Below, one piece after another: positions 27,386 through 36,074 of a stretch of 64,000 nt of DNA. The notes beneath the pieces are model-generated. The model did no database searches. It was not told where the DNA came from and was given only the letters and a program-made list of their open reading frames with translations. The stretch is taken from NCBI RefSeq assembly GCF_002091955.1, contig NZ_MKKY01000079.1, forward strand, positions 124,001 to 188,000, read 5' to 3'. Within the stretch, counting starts at the first letter, position 1. Every line of letters starts with the position of its first letter. Made by a program: the position numbers and the translations under genes. This stretch comes from Rhodococcus sp. 1168. Lineage in GTDB: Bacteria; Actinomycetota; Actinomycetes; Mycobacteriales; Mycobacteriaceae.

Positions 27386-28546
27386 CACGAGCCCGGAGAC
27401 ATGGGCGCCCAGTGCCGACGCCACCAGCACACTCTCCACACCCTGCGCGCATTGCTCCCACGAGAACTCGAGCGCGCGCACCCGGGCCTTCTCGCCCAAG
27501 TCGGCGCGGACATCGGCGTCGAGCAGCAGTTCCCCGATGGCGTCGGTGAGTGCGGGCACGTCGCGGTCATTCCCTTCGGAACCAACCAGCACACCGGTCA
27601 CACCGTCGATGATCGAATCGGTCAGGCCCTTCGAACTGCGGTAGCCGACGGTAGGGACACCATGCTGAGCTGCTTCGACGACGGCAAGGCCCCACCCCTC
27701 CTTCCTCGAGGGCATCACATGCACCCAGGAGCGGCCGAGCAGTTCGTGTTTACGGTCTTCGTCGACGTGTCCGTGGAACGTGACAGCACCTTCGATGCCG
27801 AGCTCACGCACACGCTCACGCAGGTTTTCTTCCCACCAGCCGCCACCGACGACGTCGAGGTGCAGGTCCGGGAGCTGTCGTCGCAGGGTGGCCACGACAG
27901 CGAGCGCATCCTCGATCTGCTTGTGCGGCACCAACCTCGACAACACCGACAGAGACGGGTACGAGGTTCTGGTGTGCGCCCCACCGACCGACGCTGCCGG
28001 GGACGCGCCGTTTCGAACGACGGCGACCCGGTCGCGGTCGACTCCGAGTGCAACGAGCTCATCCGCCGACGGCAACGACACCGTCAAGTACTGATTACGC
28101 CGATGAACGCGCGGTGAGACCGTGCTCTCGAGCCACCAACCGATCTTCGCCATCACCGGGCCCGCCACCGGCCACTGCTCCCGATGGCAATGGTGAACCA
28201 GCAACGTCACCGGTGCGCCCGCGACGAGACGCGAGAAGAAAGGGATGCCGTTCTGAGTGTCGACGACAGCATCCGGGTTGATCCCGCGCAAAGGACCGAA
28301 CCCGAGCCGGCCGGCAGCGACCGCAGCGAGAGCCCTCGGATACACGCTCAAGCGGCCACCACCGCGGCTGATCTGGATACCGTCGACGGTCTCCCGCGCG
28401 GGAGCGCCCGGATACGACGCCGTCCGCAGCGTCACCCGCACTCCGCGTCGCGCCAGGCCCGCACCGACCTGCTCGAGGTAGCGCTCGCTGCCGCCGCCCT
28501 GGGGATGGCCCGTATCGCGCCAACAGAGCAAGAGCACCTCGCGCAC
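27344..28546 (-). CDS. GT4-type glycosyltransferase (Rv0225-like)
   Basis: About 400 residues, GT-B fold. The N-terminal domain starts with EVLLLCWRDTGHPQGGGSER (glycine loop of GT4 enzymes) and the C-terminal domain has SRLVPHKQIEDALAVVATLR and MPSRKEGWGLAVVEAAQHGV, the E-x7-E sugar-nucleotide site of the GT4 family. It is a cytoplasmic retaining transferase using a nucleotide or nucleoside-diphosphate sugar. GTG 28546 is favoured because GGGGGAG lies 6 bases before it; ATG 28561 would add five residues. It is divergent from the methyltransferase, as Rv0225 is from Rv0224c. The acceptor is unknown, probably an envelope lipid. Confidence 0.88.
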   Translation of the reverse strand: MREVLLLCWRDTGHPQGGGSERYLEQVGAGLARRGVRVTLRTASYPGAPARETVDGIQISRGGGRLSVYPRALAAVAAGRLGFGPLRGINPDAVVDTQNGIPFFSRLVAGAPVTLLVHHCHREQWPVAGPVMAKIGWWLESTVSPRVHRRNQYLTVSLPSADELVALGVDRDRVAVVRNGASPAASVGGAHTRTSYPSLSVLSRLVPHKQIEDALAVVATLRRQLPDLHLDVVGGGWWEENLRERVRELGIEGAVTFHGHVDEDRKHELLGRSWVHVMPSRKEGWGLAVVEAAQHGVPTVGYRSSKGLTDSIIDGVTGVLVGSEGNDRDVPALTDAIGELLLDADVRADLGEKARVRALEFSWEQCAQGVESVLVASALGAHVSGLVSSSPQAPAESAHY

Positions 28547-28653
28547 AGCTGGCTCCCCCATCACGGCGTAATCGAATATGAACTTCCGACACCTTAACGG
28601 TTCACCCGCCCCGCGGCGTCGCGACAGGGTGTATTCCCCTACTCTTTTGCAAC

Positions 28654-29466
28654 GTGCCACGTCGTCAGGGTCGATTCGCGAGCTCTCGCCGTGTCGAGCG
28701 ACCCGTAACCCACTTCTTCGCCCAGCGCGCGACCCTTCGCCGATCGGTGAGCCTGCTTCGGGATTTCGGACACGAGCAGAGCTCTCCCGACATCTTCTAC
28801 AGCGCCCTGGCCCGCGATTCCGTCGAACTCATCAGTGATCTGTACCAGGGTCTGACCGGCAACATTCTCGAGGATCGCGTGGTCATGGACGTCGGCGGCG
28901 GGCCCGGTTATTTCGCGGACGTCTTCCGCGCCAGCGGAGCTCGGTACATCCCCGTCGAACCGGATCCGACAGAGATGCACGCTGCCGGTCTGAACGTGCA
29001 CGGCAGCGTCCGCGGATCGGGAATGGCGTTGCCGTTTCGGGACGACAGCGTGGACGTGTGCTTTTCCTCGAACGTCGCCGAACACGTGCGGCATCCGTGG
29101 GTCATGGCCGAGGAAATGTTACGTGTCACCAAACCCGGTGGGTTGATGGTCCTGTCGTACACGCTGTGGAGAGGGCCGTTCGGCGGCCACGAAACCGGTC
29201 CCTGGCACTACTTCGGCGGCGAGTTCGCAGCCCGCAGATACCTTCGCAAGCACGGCCGCGAACCCAAGAATCGTTTCGGTGAATCCCTGTTCGACGTCGG
29301 AGCATCGGAGGGACTGCGGTGGGCCCGCGAGACTACGCAGGGCACTGTGCTGGCCGCATTTCCGCGCTACCACCCGAAATGGGCGTGGTGGATGATCCGT
29401 GTTCCGGTACTTCGCGAATTTCTTGCCAGCAACCTCGTCGTGGTCCTGCGCGCCGACGCACGCTGA
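28654..29466 (+). CDS. SAM-dependent class I methyltransferase (Rv0224c-like)
   Basis: A 270-residue methyltransferase. Motif I is VMDVGGGPGYFADVF, the acidic post-I residue is in IPVEPDPTEM, and the Methyltransf_11 motif is FSSNVAEHVRHPWVMAEEML followed by RVTKPGG. Substrates of this type in the envelope locus could be a sugar or lipid hydroxyl. A GTG start at 28654 leaves a leader of fewer than 10 nt after a possible -10 (TACTCT, 28640-28645). The downstream ROK kinase gene starts 16 bp after its stop. Confidence 0.88.
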   Translation: MPRRQGRFASSRRVERPVTHFFAQRATLRRSVSLLRDFGHEQSSPDIFYSALARDSVELISDLYQGLTGNILEDRVVMDVGGGPGYFADVFRASGARYIPVEPDPTEMHAAGLNVHGSVRGSGMALPFRDDSVDVCFSSNVAEHVRHPWVMAEEMLRVTKPGGLMVLSYTLWRGPFGGHETGPWHYFGGEFAARRYLRKHGREPKNRFGESLFDVGASEGLRWARETTQGTVLAAFPRYHPKWAWWMIRVPVLREFLASNLVVVLRADAR

Positions 29467-29482
29467 CAGTAGTTTGGGACAT

Positions 29483-30370
29483 ATGACAGCGTTGGCATTG
29501 GACATCGGGGGCACCAAGATCACTGCGGCGATCGTCGACGCCGACGGTAGACCCGGTGAGGCTCTCGTCGTTTCCACCCCGAAAGTCGATGTGTGGCAGG
29601 CCTGTTCCGAGTTGCTCGACACGGTCGTAGCGGGATCGGATATCGCCGCCATCGGTATTGCGTGCGCAGGCCCGGTCGACCTGGTCGCCGGGACGGTCGC
29701 ACCGATCAACATCGACGAGTGGAAGGGCGGTTTCGGCCTCACCGAGGAAATCGCCAAGAAGTTTCCCGACGCCACGACACGCCTGGCCGGTGACGGTGGG
29801 TGCGCGGCACTCGGCGAACATCGGTTCGGTGCCGCACAAGGCGTGGACAACCTCATCAGCGTGGTCGTCTCCACCGGAGTCGGAGGCGGTCTGGTGCTCG
29901 GCGGCGAGATTGTGCACGGCCGCAGCGGAAATGCCGGCCACATCGGCCACATCGTCGTCCCCGGTTCGACGGCCTACTGCTCGTGCGGCGGTCTCGGATG
30001 TGTGGAGACCGTCTCGAGCGGCCCGTCTGCGGTCGGATGGGCGCAAGAACAAGGCTGGACCGGCACCACCGGCGCCGAGCTCGCCGAGGATGCCGCGAAC
30101 GGAAACGTCGTAGCGGTGACGACATTGCAGCGCGCGGGCGTAGCGCTGGGTCAGGCGATCGCGTCGGCCGCTGCCCTGGTCGATGTCGAGCTCGTGGTCA
30201 TCGGCGGAGGGTTTGCGCAGGCAGGCCCACCGCTGTGGGATCCGATCCAAGAGTCCGCGGCGCTGCATGCGCGGCTGAGGTTCCTCGACGGGCTCACGAT
30301 CGTGCCGGCGAAACTGGGTGCGGTAGGGACGTTGACCGGGGCTGCGGTACTTGCGGCCTCGGCCACCTGA
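29483..30370 (+). CDS. ROK-family sugar kinase
   Basis: A 295-residue ROK kinase. The phosphate motif LALDIGGTKITAAIVDADGR opens the protein, and the zinc site HIVVPGSTAYCSCGGLGCVE is intact. The sugar-binding motif reads NAGHIGH, with His where glucokinases have Glu; this variant also occurs in N-acetylmannosamine kinases (NanK). It probably phosphorylates glucose or an N-acetyl-hexosamine with ATP. ATG 29483 lies 16 bp after the methyltransferase stop, so co-transcription is likely. The sugar specificity is open. Confidence 0.88.
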   Translation: MTALALDIGGTKITAAIVDADGRPGEALVVSTPKVDVWQACSELLDTVVAGSDIAAIGIACAGPVDLVAGTVAPINIDEWKGGFGLTEEIAKKFPDATTRLAGDGGCAALGEHRFGAAQGVDNLISVVVSTGVGGGLVLGGEIVHGRSGNAGHIGHIVVPGSTAYCSCGGLGCVETVSSGPSAVGWAQEQGWTGTTGAELAEDAANGNVVAVTTLQRAGVALGQAIASAAALVDVELVVIGGGFAQAGPPLWDPIQESAALHARLRFLDGLTIVPAKLGAVGTLTGAAVLAASAT

Positions 30371-30441
30371 TCCAGCTGCGCTCGCACGTAGGCATCAGTC
30401 GAATCCTTCCGAATCACTGCAACGTGTTCTAGTCTCGATCC

Positions 30442-31899
30442 ATGACCGACTTCGCCAAGCTGTTCATCGGCGGGCACTGGACCGCACCGTCAACCGAGGA
30501 GACGCTCGACGTCTTTTCACCCGCCACCGAAGAGCGCGTCGGGAGGACTCCCGTCGCCGCCCCCGTAGATATCGACGCGGCGGCACAGGCCGCGCGCACA
30601 GCCTTCGACTCCGGCCCCTGGGCCCGATCATCCCCCACTGAACGAGCGCAGGTGCTCGCGAACTTCGCCAAGCTGATCGAGGAACGGAGCGCCGAGCTCA
30701 CCGAGGTCATCTCGGGCGAAATGGGTGCCCCGCACGCCATGGTCGGGATGCTGCAACAGACTCCCGCACTGGCTGCGCTCAACTACTACGTTTCGCTCGC
30801 CGAGACCTTCCCCTGGAAGGAATCCCGTCACGGAGCATTCGGCCAATCCAACATCACCCGCGAACCCGTCGGCGTCGTCGCAGCCGTCATCGCCTGGAAC
30901 GTCCCACTGTTCCTTGCGATCAACAAGCTGGCGCCCGCACTGCTCGCCGGCTGCTCGGTGTTGCTCAAGCCCGCTCCCGAAACACCCCTGTCTGCCAACC
31001 TCCTCGCCGACCTCCTGACCGAGGCCGGACTACCGGAAGGCGTGCTCTCGGTCCTTCCCGGTGGTGCCGAGACAGGCAAGTACCTCACCGCGCACCCACT
31101 CGTGGACAAGGTCACCTTCACCGGCAGCACCGACGTCGGCCGCAGCATCGGCGCAACCGCCGCGCAGCAACTCAAACGATGCTCACTCGAACTCGGCGGA
31201 AAGTCCGCAGCAATCCTGCTCGAAGACGTGGACATCGCGTCGGCGATCCCGATGCTGCTGCTGTCCGGCCTCATGAACAGCGGGCAGGCCTGCGTCGCAC
31301 AGACTCGCATCCTCGCCCCGCGCTCGCGCTACGACGAGATCGTCGACGCCATGGTCGCGGGAGCCGGCTGGATGAAGATGGGCGATCCGACGGACCCGGC
31401 AACACAACTCGGCCCCCTCATCTCGGAGAAGCAGCGCGACCGCGTCGAGGCATACATCGCGAAGGGAAACGAAGAAGGTGCACGTCTCGTCCTCGGCGGC
31501 GGACGCCCGGAGGGTTTGGACAAAGGCTGGTACGTCGAGCCGACCATCTTCGCCGATGTCGACAACTCGATGACGATCGCCCAGGAAGAAATTTTCGGCC
31601 CGGTCCTCGCGGTCATTCCCTACGACTCCGAAGACGAAGCCATCAAGATCGCCAATGACTCCACCTACGGCCTCGCCGGATCGGTCTGGACCACCGACAT
31701 CGAACACGGCGTCGAGGTCTCCGCACAGATCCGCACGGGCACGTCGGCGATCAACTGGTACGCATTCGATCCCAGCGCCCCGTTCGGTGGCTACAAGAAC
31801 TCCGGCATCGGACGCGAAAGCGGCCCGGAAGGCCTCGAGGCGTACTGCGAACTCAAGTCGGTCCTCATGCCGCCGGGGTACGTGGCGCCGACTGCTTGA
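30442..31899 (+). CDS. Aldehyde dehydrogenase (Rv0223c-like)
   Basis: A 485-residue NAD(P)-dependent aldehyde dehydrogenase. The Rossmann segment contains FTGSTDVGRSIG, the general-base Glu lies in SLELGGKSAAILLEDVD, and the catalytic Cys is in SGLMNSGQACVAQTRILAP; the C-terminal EEIFGPVLAVIPYD is also typical. It oxidises an aldehyde to the acid; the natural substrate is unknown. It follows the ROK kinase after 71 bp on the same strand. A terminator lies between it and the convergent pckA. Confidence 0.92.
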   Translation: MTDFAKLFIGGHWTAPSTEETLDVFSPATEERVGRTPVAAPVDIDAAAQAARTAFDSGPWARSSPTERAQVLANFAKLIEERSAELTEVISGEMGAPHAMVGMLQQTPALAALNYYVSLAETFPWKESRHGAFGQSNITREPVGVVAAVIAWNVPLFLAINKLAPALLAGCSVLLKPAPETPLSANLLADLLTEAGLPEGVLSVLPGGAETGKYLTAHPLVDKVTFTGSTDVGRSIGATAAQQLKRCSLELGGKSAAILLEDVDIASAIPMLLLSGLMNSGQACVAQTRILAPRSRYDEIVDAMVAGAGWMKMGDPTDPATQLGPLISEKQRDRVEAYIAKGNEEGARLVLGGGRPEGLDKGWYVEPTIFADVDNSMTIAQEEIFGPVLAVIPYDSEDEAIKIANDSTYGLAGSVWTTDIEHGVEVSAQIRTGTSAINWYAFDPSAPFGGYKNSGIGRESGPEGLEAYCELKSVLMPPGYVAPTA

Positions 31900-31973
31900 T
31901 TCCCGCAGGCAGCGGTTCGGCGTCTGACAATCCGCTCCCCTAGTTGATCCCAACAGCGGGGGTAAATTCCGCC

Positions 31974-32008
31974 ACCGGACGCCACCGACACCACCGACAC
32001 CACCGACA
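31974..32008. repeat. Short CACCGAC-type tandem repeat
   Basis: A run of 9-bp units related to CACCGACAC follows the aldehyde dehydrogenase stop and precedes the terminator. It looks like slippage-prone simple sequence with no obvious role. Confidence 0.5.
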
Positions 32009-32010
32009 TA

Positions 32011-32051
32011 AAAACGAAGCGGGGCTCACCCAAAAGGGTGCGCCCCGCTTC
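32011..32051 (-). terminator. Rho-independent terminator of pckA
   Basis: The arms 32016-32025 and 32042-32051 pair perfectly, with an inner CACCC/GGGTG helix and an AAAA loop. Read on the minus strand the stem is followed by a T-rich run (complement of AAAA at 32011-32014), so it terminates pckA; it may also stop transcription from the + strand. Confidence 0.85.
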
Positions 32052-32062
32052 TTACTGTCGGA

Positions 32063-33895
32063 CTATGCGCCCAGACGCTGCTTCAGCGCTTCGAACTCGT
32101 CCTTGATACCGGTGGGAAGCTTCTCCCCGACGAACTCGAACCACTCTTCGATCAGTGGGATCTCGGCCTTCCATTCGTCGACGTTCACCGCCAGTGCCTC
32201 GGCGACGTCTTCGACGGTGGTGTCGAGGCCCGTGATGTCGAGTGCAGCTGCTGTCGGGACGACACCGATGGGCGTCTCGACGCCTTCGGCCTTGTGCTCG
32301 ATGCGCTCCACGATCCACTTCAGGACGCGGGAGTTCTCGCCGAATCCTGGCCAGAGGAAGCGCTTGTCGTCGCCGCGGCGGAACCAGTTGACGTAGAACA
32401 CCTTCGGGAGCTTCGACTCGTCGGCGTTCTTGCCGAGGTCGATCCAGTGCTGGAAGTAGTCACCGACGTTGTAGCCGAGGAACGGGAGCATGGCCATCGG
32501 GTCGCGGCGGATGGTTCCGACCGTGCCCTCTGCTGCTGCTGTCTGCTCGGATCCGACGGTGGCACCCATGAACACGCCGTGCTGCCAGTCGCGAGCCTCG
32601 GTGACCAGCGGAACCGTCGTCTTGCGACGCCCACCGAACAGGATGGCCGAAATCGGCACACCCTCCGGGTCGTCCCACTCGGCGGCCATCGACGGGCACT
32701 GAGCCATGGGCACGCAGTAGCGCGAGTTCGGGTGTGCGGCGTTCTGATCGGACTCGGGCGTCCAGTCGTTGCCCTTCCAGTCGATCAGATGCTGCGGGTC
32801 TCCTTCGAGGCCCTCCCACCACACGTCGCCGTCGTCGGTCAGTGCCACGTTGGTGAACAACGAGTTGCCCTGATCGATGGTCTTCATCGCGTTGGGGTTG
32901 GAATCCCAGTTGGTTCCGGGTGCGACACCGAAGAAGCCGAATTCGGGGTTGACGGCGTAGAGACGGCCGTCCTTGCCGAAGCGCATCCAGGCGATGTCGT
33001 CACCGATGGTCTCGGCGCGCCAGCCCGGAATGGTCGGCTGAATCATTGCGAGGTTGGTCTTGCCACATGCGGACGGGAACGCCGCGGCGATGTAGTAGGC
33101 CTTGTCCTCCGGCGAAATCAGCTTGAGGATCAGCATGTGCTCGGCGAGCCAGCCCTCGTCGTGAGCCATTGCCGACGCAATACGCAGGGAGTAGCACTTC
33201 TTGCCCAGCAGAGCGTTGCCGCCGTAACCGGAGCCGTAGCTCCAGATCTCGCGATCCTCGGGGAAATGCGTGATGTATTTGGTGCTGTTGCACGGCCACG
33301 GGACGTCGTCCTGGCCGTCGGCGAGCGGAGCGCCGAGCGAGTGCAGCGCCTTGACGAAGAAGCCGTCGTTGCCGAGCTTGTCCAGTACTACCGAGCCCAT
33401 GCGAGTCATGACGCGCATCGAGACGACGACGTACTCCGAGTCGGTGATCTCCACACCCAACTTGGGGTCCTCTGCAGCGAGCGGGCCCATGCAGAACGGG
33501 ACGACGTACATGGTTCGTCCGCGCATGCTGCCGCGGTAGAGCCCGGTCATCAGCTCGCGCATCTCCGACGGGTCCATCCAATTATTGGTGGGGCCTGCGT
33601 CGATCTCTTCCTTGGAACAGATGTAGGTCCGCGACTCGACGCGTGCAACGTCGGTTGGATCGGAATTGCCGAGGAACGAGTTCGGCTTCTTTTCGTCGTT
33701 GAGCCGCGTGAAGGTGCCTGCGTCCACCAAGTGTGTGGTGAGCCGCTCCCACTCTTCGTCGGATCCGTCAGCGAAGACCACCCGCTCCGGCTCGGTGAGT
33801 TCTGCTACTCCCCGCACCCACGCAAGAAGTTCCTTGTGTTGGGTGGGAAGTGCGGCATCAGTGCCGTTCAAACCGGGAATGGTCGCTGAGGTCAT
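32063..33895 (-). CDS. pckA: Phosphoenolpyruvate carboxykinase (GTP)
   Basis: A 610-residue GTP-dependent PEP carboxykinase. The kinase-1a loop is [12 protein letters not shown], followed by the metal and nucleotide region [10 protein letters not shown] and [29 protein letters not shown] is characteristic of the GTP family. It decarboxylates oxaloacetate to PEP with GTP, the first committed step of gluconeogenesis, which matters for growth on fatty acids or acetate. ATG 33895 has AGGAGA about 7 bases upstream. A good sigma-70 promoter lies 115 bp upstream. Length equals that of mycobacterial PckA. Confidence 0.97.
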   Translation of the reverse strand: MTSATIPGLNGTDAALPTQHKELLAWVRGVAELTEPERVVFADGSDEEWERLTTHLVDAGTFTRLNDEKKPNSFLGNSDPTDVARVESRTYICSKEEIDAGPTNNWMDPSEMRELMTGLYRGSMRGRTMYVVPFCMGPLAAEDPKLGVEITDSEYVVVSMRVMTRMGSVVLDKLGNDGFFVKALHSLGAPLADGQDDVPWPCNSTKYITHFPEDREIWSYGSGYGGNALLGKKCYSLRIASAMAHDEGWLAEHMLILKLISPEDKAYYIAAAFPSACGKTNLAMIQPTIPGWRAETIGDDIAWMRFGKDGRLYAVNPEFGFFGVAPGTNWDSNPNAMKTIDQGNSLFTNVALTDDGDVWWEGLEGDPQHLIDWKGNDWTPESDQNAAHPNSRYCVPMAQCPSMAAEWDDPEGVPISAILFGGRRKTTVPLVTEARDWQHGVFMGATVGSEQTAAAEGTVGTIRRDPMAMLPFLGYNVGDYFQHWIDLGKNADESKLPKVFYVNWFRRGDDKRFLWPGFGENSRVLKWIVERIEHKAEGVETPIGVVPTAAALDITGLDTTVEDVAEALAVNVDEWKAEIPLIEEWFEFVGEKLPTGIKDEFEALKQRLGA

Positions 33896-34204
33896 CTAAC
33901 TCTCCTGGGGTGAGCCGGAACCAGATACACTTCGTCGCTGCCGGGCTGAGCAGCGGCACAAGCAAACCTGATCATCCCTTTCTGTGGGGCGCTGCCCGAT
34001 TGCCGAATTGCGTATACCGCATCCTACCGGTCACGTCAATCGAGAACACGGGCGCCGGGTGTCCTGGTCTCAGGTTAACGCCGAGTGACGCTGTTCCGGA
34101 ACCGGGGTGTTGTCCGATTGGTCACAAGAACGATTCAGCTGATGGAAAGTCGATTCGCGCCGACGCGGTTACCGGTACTGACATGGAAGAACGATCAACT
34201 ACAA
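33896..34204. other. Intergenic region upstream of pckA
   Basis: A 309-bp gap between pckA and the small acidic protein gene, both on the minus strand. It contains the pckA promoter (34011-34039) and its ~110-nt leader. I see no further gene, RNA or strong hairpin in the remainder. Confidence 0.6.
34011..34039 (-). promoter_or_regulatory. Sigma-70-type promoter of pckA
   Basis: On the minus strand the -35 box is TTGACG (34034-34039) and the -10 box TATACG (34011-34016), separated by exactly 17 bp. Predicted transcription start is near 34004, about 110 nt before the pckA ATG. Confidence 0.65.
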
Positions 34205-34498
34205 CTAATCGAAAATCTCGCCCGAATCGGTGCGCTCCCACCGCGAAGATCCGTCGGCGGTACGAAATATCTCCCAGGATTGGTAACCGCCGTCACGTCC
34301 GAAGCTTGTGAACGTTTCGATCATGCCGTCGGCGTCGGCATCGCGTGCAATGGTCACGCCTGCATCGGTGTGGGTGACCCGAGTCTCGTCGAACCCATCG
34401 CCGTCGACGTCGAACATCTGGGTCGAGAGCCCATCCGACGGTTCATCGTGGTCGGCCGTGGTGCTCGCGTCTACAAAGAACGCGTCGGTAAAGTCCAT
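34205..34498 (-). CDS. Hypothetical acidic protein with Asp-rich repeats
   Basis: A 97-residue, very acidic protein without signal peptide or membrane segment. It contains two related Asp-rich motifs, FDVDGDGFDETRV and ARDADADGMIETF, resembling the calcium-binding loops of FG-GAP, thrombospondin type 3 or EF-hand-like repeats. ATG 34498 has GAGG about 8 bases upstream. It is the third gene of a minus-strand group behind the two GTPase-like genes (43 bp after the second), so it may belong to that system. Function unknown. Confidence 0.7.
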   Translation of the reverse strand: MDFTDAFFVDASTTADHDEPSDGLSTQMFDVDGDGFDETRVTHTDAGVTIARDADADGMIETFTSFGRDGGYQSWEIFRTADGSSRWERTDSGEIFD

Positions 34499-34541
34499 GG
34501 TCCCCACCTCGATGTCTCGTACGAGTAGTACTGTCGCGCCC

Positions 34542-36074
34542 CTATCTGTTCAGACGCGCCGCGGAACGCGTCGGTTCCACCCTCGACTCGAGGGATTTCC
34601 GGTGACTGTTCGCAGGGCCGGACACGTCGAACTTCTCGATTCCGCGATCCAGCGATGCAAGGTCCCTGTCGCACGCCGCGAGAACCGTCGCCCGATGTTG
34701 CGCGGCACCTCTCAGCGCGGCCTCGACTCGTCCGAGTTCGGTCTCGGCCGAGATCGCCATCGCACGCGAAGTCTCACCTTCCGCCTGCGCGAACGCGGTT
34801 TCGGCGGCGAGGATCCGGGCGAGCACATTCTGCTCCCACAACGACTTGGCCGATCCTGCCCTCTCGTACGCCCACGAACGCACATGTACCCGATCGGCAA
34901 CCAGCGAGCGTGAGCGCACCAGCCACCAGGCAGCGAGGGCGCCGAGTATCAGCGAGACAGGAATGACGGCAATCGCCAGCGCGGGCACCATCGACAACGG
35001 CGACACCGCAATCCGACCCAACCCGACACCGGCGGATGCACCGACGAAGATCATGATGCGGTCTTCCATGCTTCGGCGACGCGAGGCCGGTTCCTCGATC
35101 TCGGTCCGAGCCTCGACCCGACCGGGCACTTCCGCACCCAAACCGAGATCGGCATCGATCGAGCGCAGTCTCGTCACCAACGAGGATTCCACCCCTTCTC
35201 TGGCGCGTTCGAGCAGCCGAGTCAGATGTGCGGGTAGTTGCGAAAGTTCCGCTCTACTTGCCGCATCGGCGGATTCTCTTGCATGAGAGGTGAATTGGCG
35301 TATCGCCTCGTTGATCTCGTGCATCGTTTCCGCGCGGGTCAGCTGAAGCCTGCTACGCAACGTTGCAGCGCGGTCGGTCCGCCCGCGATCACGTGAGTCG
35401 GCGAGACGAGCTCGCTCTGCCCGCAACCCGGCTGTCGCCGACGCGCTCGTGACTGCCCGCGCCTTGTTCACGATCTCGCGACGCGCACCCGCGGCGGCCG
35501 CACGTACTGCTGCGTTGTACTTCCGCTCGCGCACCGCGTGGTCCGCCTGCATCATCGCTGAGCAGACGAAGGCCCCCAGCGCATCGATGCCCGACTCGTC
35601 CGCGAGAGAGGCGCGCGCGTCACGATCTGCCGAGGTGCGGCTGCACTCTGCGAGCTTGGCGGAGGTGGGCCACAGTGACACGTCGACAGCGCGGGGAACG
35701 CAGTCGCTGATCACTGCCGACACCGATCGCCGAACCTCACGCCAATCTCGGTGGGCATCGATCTTGTTGATCACCACAGCCACGGTCGTCGACTCCAACG
35801 CTGGCGCCAGCTCGGCCAGGGCGTCGCGGCCGAGAGGTGCAGACGCGTCGAGCACGTACACCACTACCGCTGCCGTGGTGACGTCATGAGCCCACTCGAG
35901 TACCCCGTCTGCTGCGACGGCCAACTCCTTCTCGACGGCGGAGACGCCCGATCCACCGACGCCGGAGAGATAGACGCCGCGGGGATCCGCGCGTCGTGCG
36001 TTCGCGATGTCGTCCGTTCCGGTCGGGTACCACCGGCGAACGACGCTGTCCATGTCTGCGGGTACGTCGATCAC
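34542..36074 (-). CDS. Dynamin-like GTPase-family membrane protein with degenerate P-loop (Rv0210-like)
   Basis: About 510 residues. The N-terminal region has the order of a GTPase domain, but the P-loop position reads GVGGSGVSA, with Val replacing the catalytic Lys; the G4-like motif INKID is present after VVVYVLDASAPLG. Residues ~165-340 are long charged helices. Two hydrophobic segments (MIFVGASAGVGLGRIAVSPL; LAIAVIPVSLILGALAAWWL) sit around residues 350-400, and a helical C-terminal region follows. This resembles bacterial dynamin-like proteins of actinobacteria. GTG 36074 overlaps the stop of the upstream gene (GTGA), so the two are translationally coupled. From memory the syntenic M. 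tuberculosis genes are Rv0209 and Rv0210, uncharacterised. Inability to hydrolyse GTP is inference. Confidence 0.8.
   Translation of the reverse strand: MIDVPADMDSVVRRWYPTGTDDIANARRADPRGVYLSGVGGSGVSAVEKELAVAADGVLEWAHDVTTAAVVVYVLDASAPLGRDALAELAPALESTTVAVVINKIDAHRDWREVRRSVSAVISDCVPRAVDVSLWPTSAKLAECSRTSADRDARASLADESGIDALGAFVCSAMMQADHAVRERKYNAAVRAAAAGARREIVNKARAVTSASATAGLRAERARLADSRDRGRTDRAATLRSRLQLTRAETMHEINEAIRQFTSHARESADAASRAELSQLPAHLTRLLERAREGVESSLVTRLRSIDADLGLGAEVPGRVEARTEIEEPASRRRSMEDRIMIFVGASAGVGLGRIAVSPLSMVPALAIAVIPVSLILGALAAWWLVRSRSLVADRVHVRSWAYERAGSAKSLWEQNVLARILAAETAFAQAEGETSRAMAISAETELGRVEAALRGAAQHRATVLAACDRDLASLDRGIEKFDVSGPANSHRKSLESRVEPTRSAARLNR

Noticed and set aside
31974..32008. 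Attachment site or mobile-element end at the CACCGAC repeat
   Set aside because: Simple sequence only; no integrase, tRNA or flanking duplication nearby.
32294..33889. A 531-codon open frame on the + strand, antisense to pckA
   Set aside because: pckA is a certain gene with all motifs; the antisense frame is the usual third-position GC shadow and has no recognisable domain.
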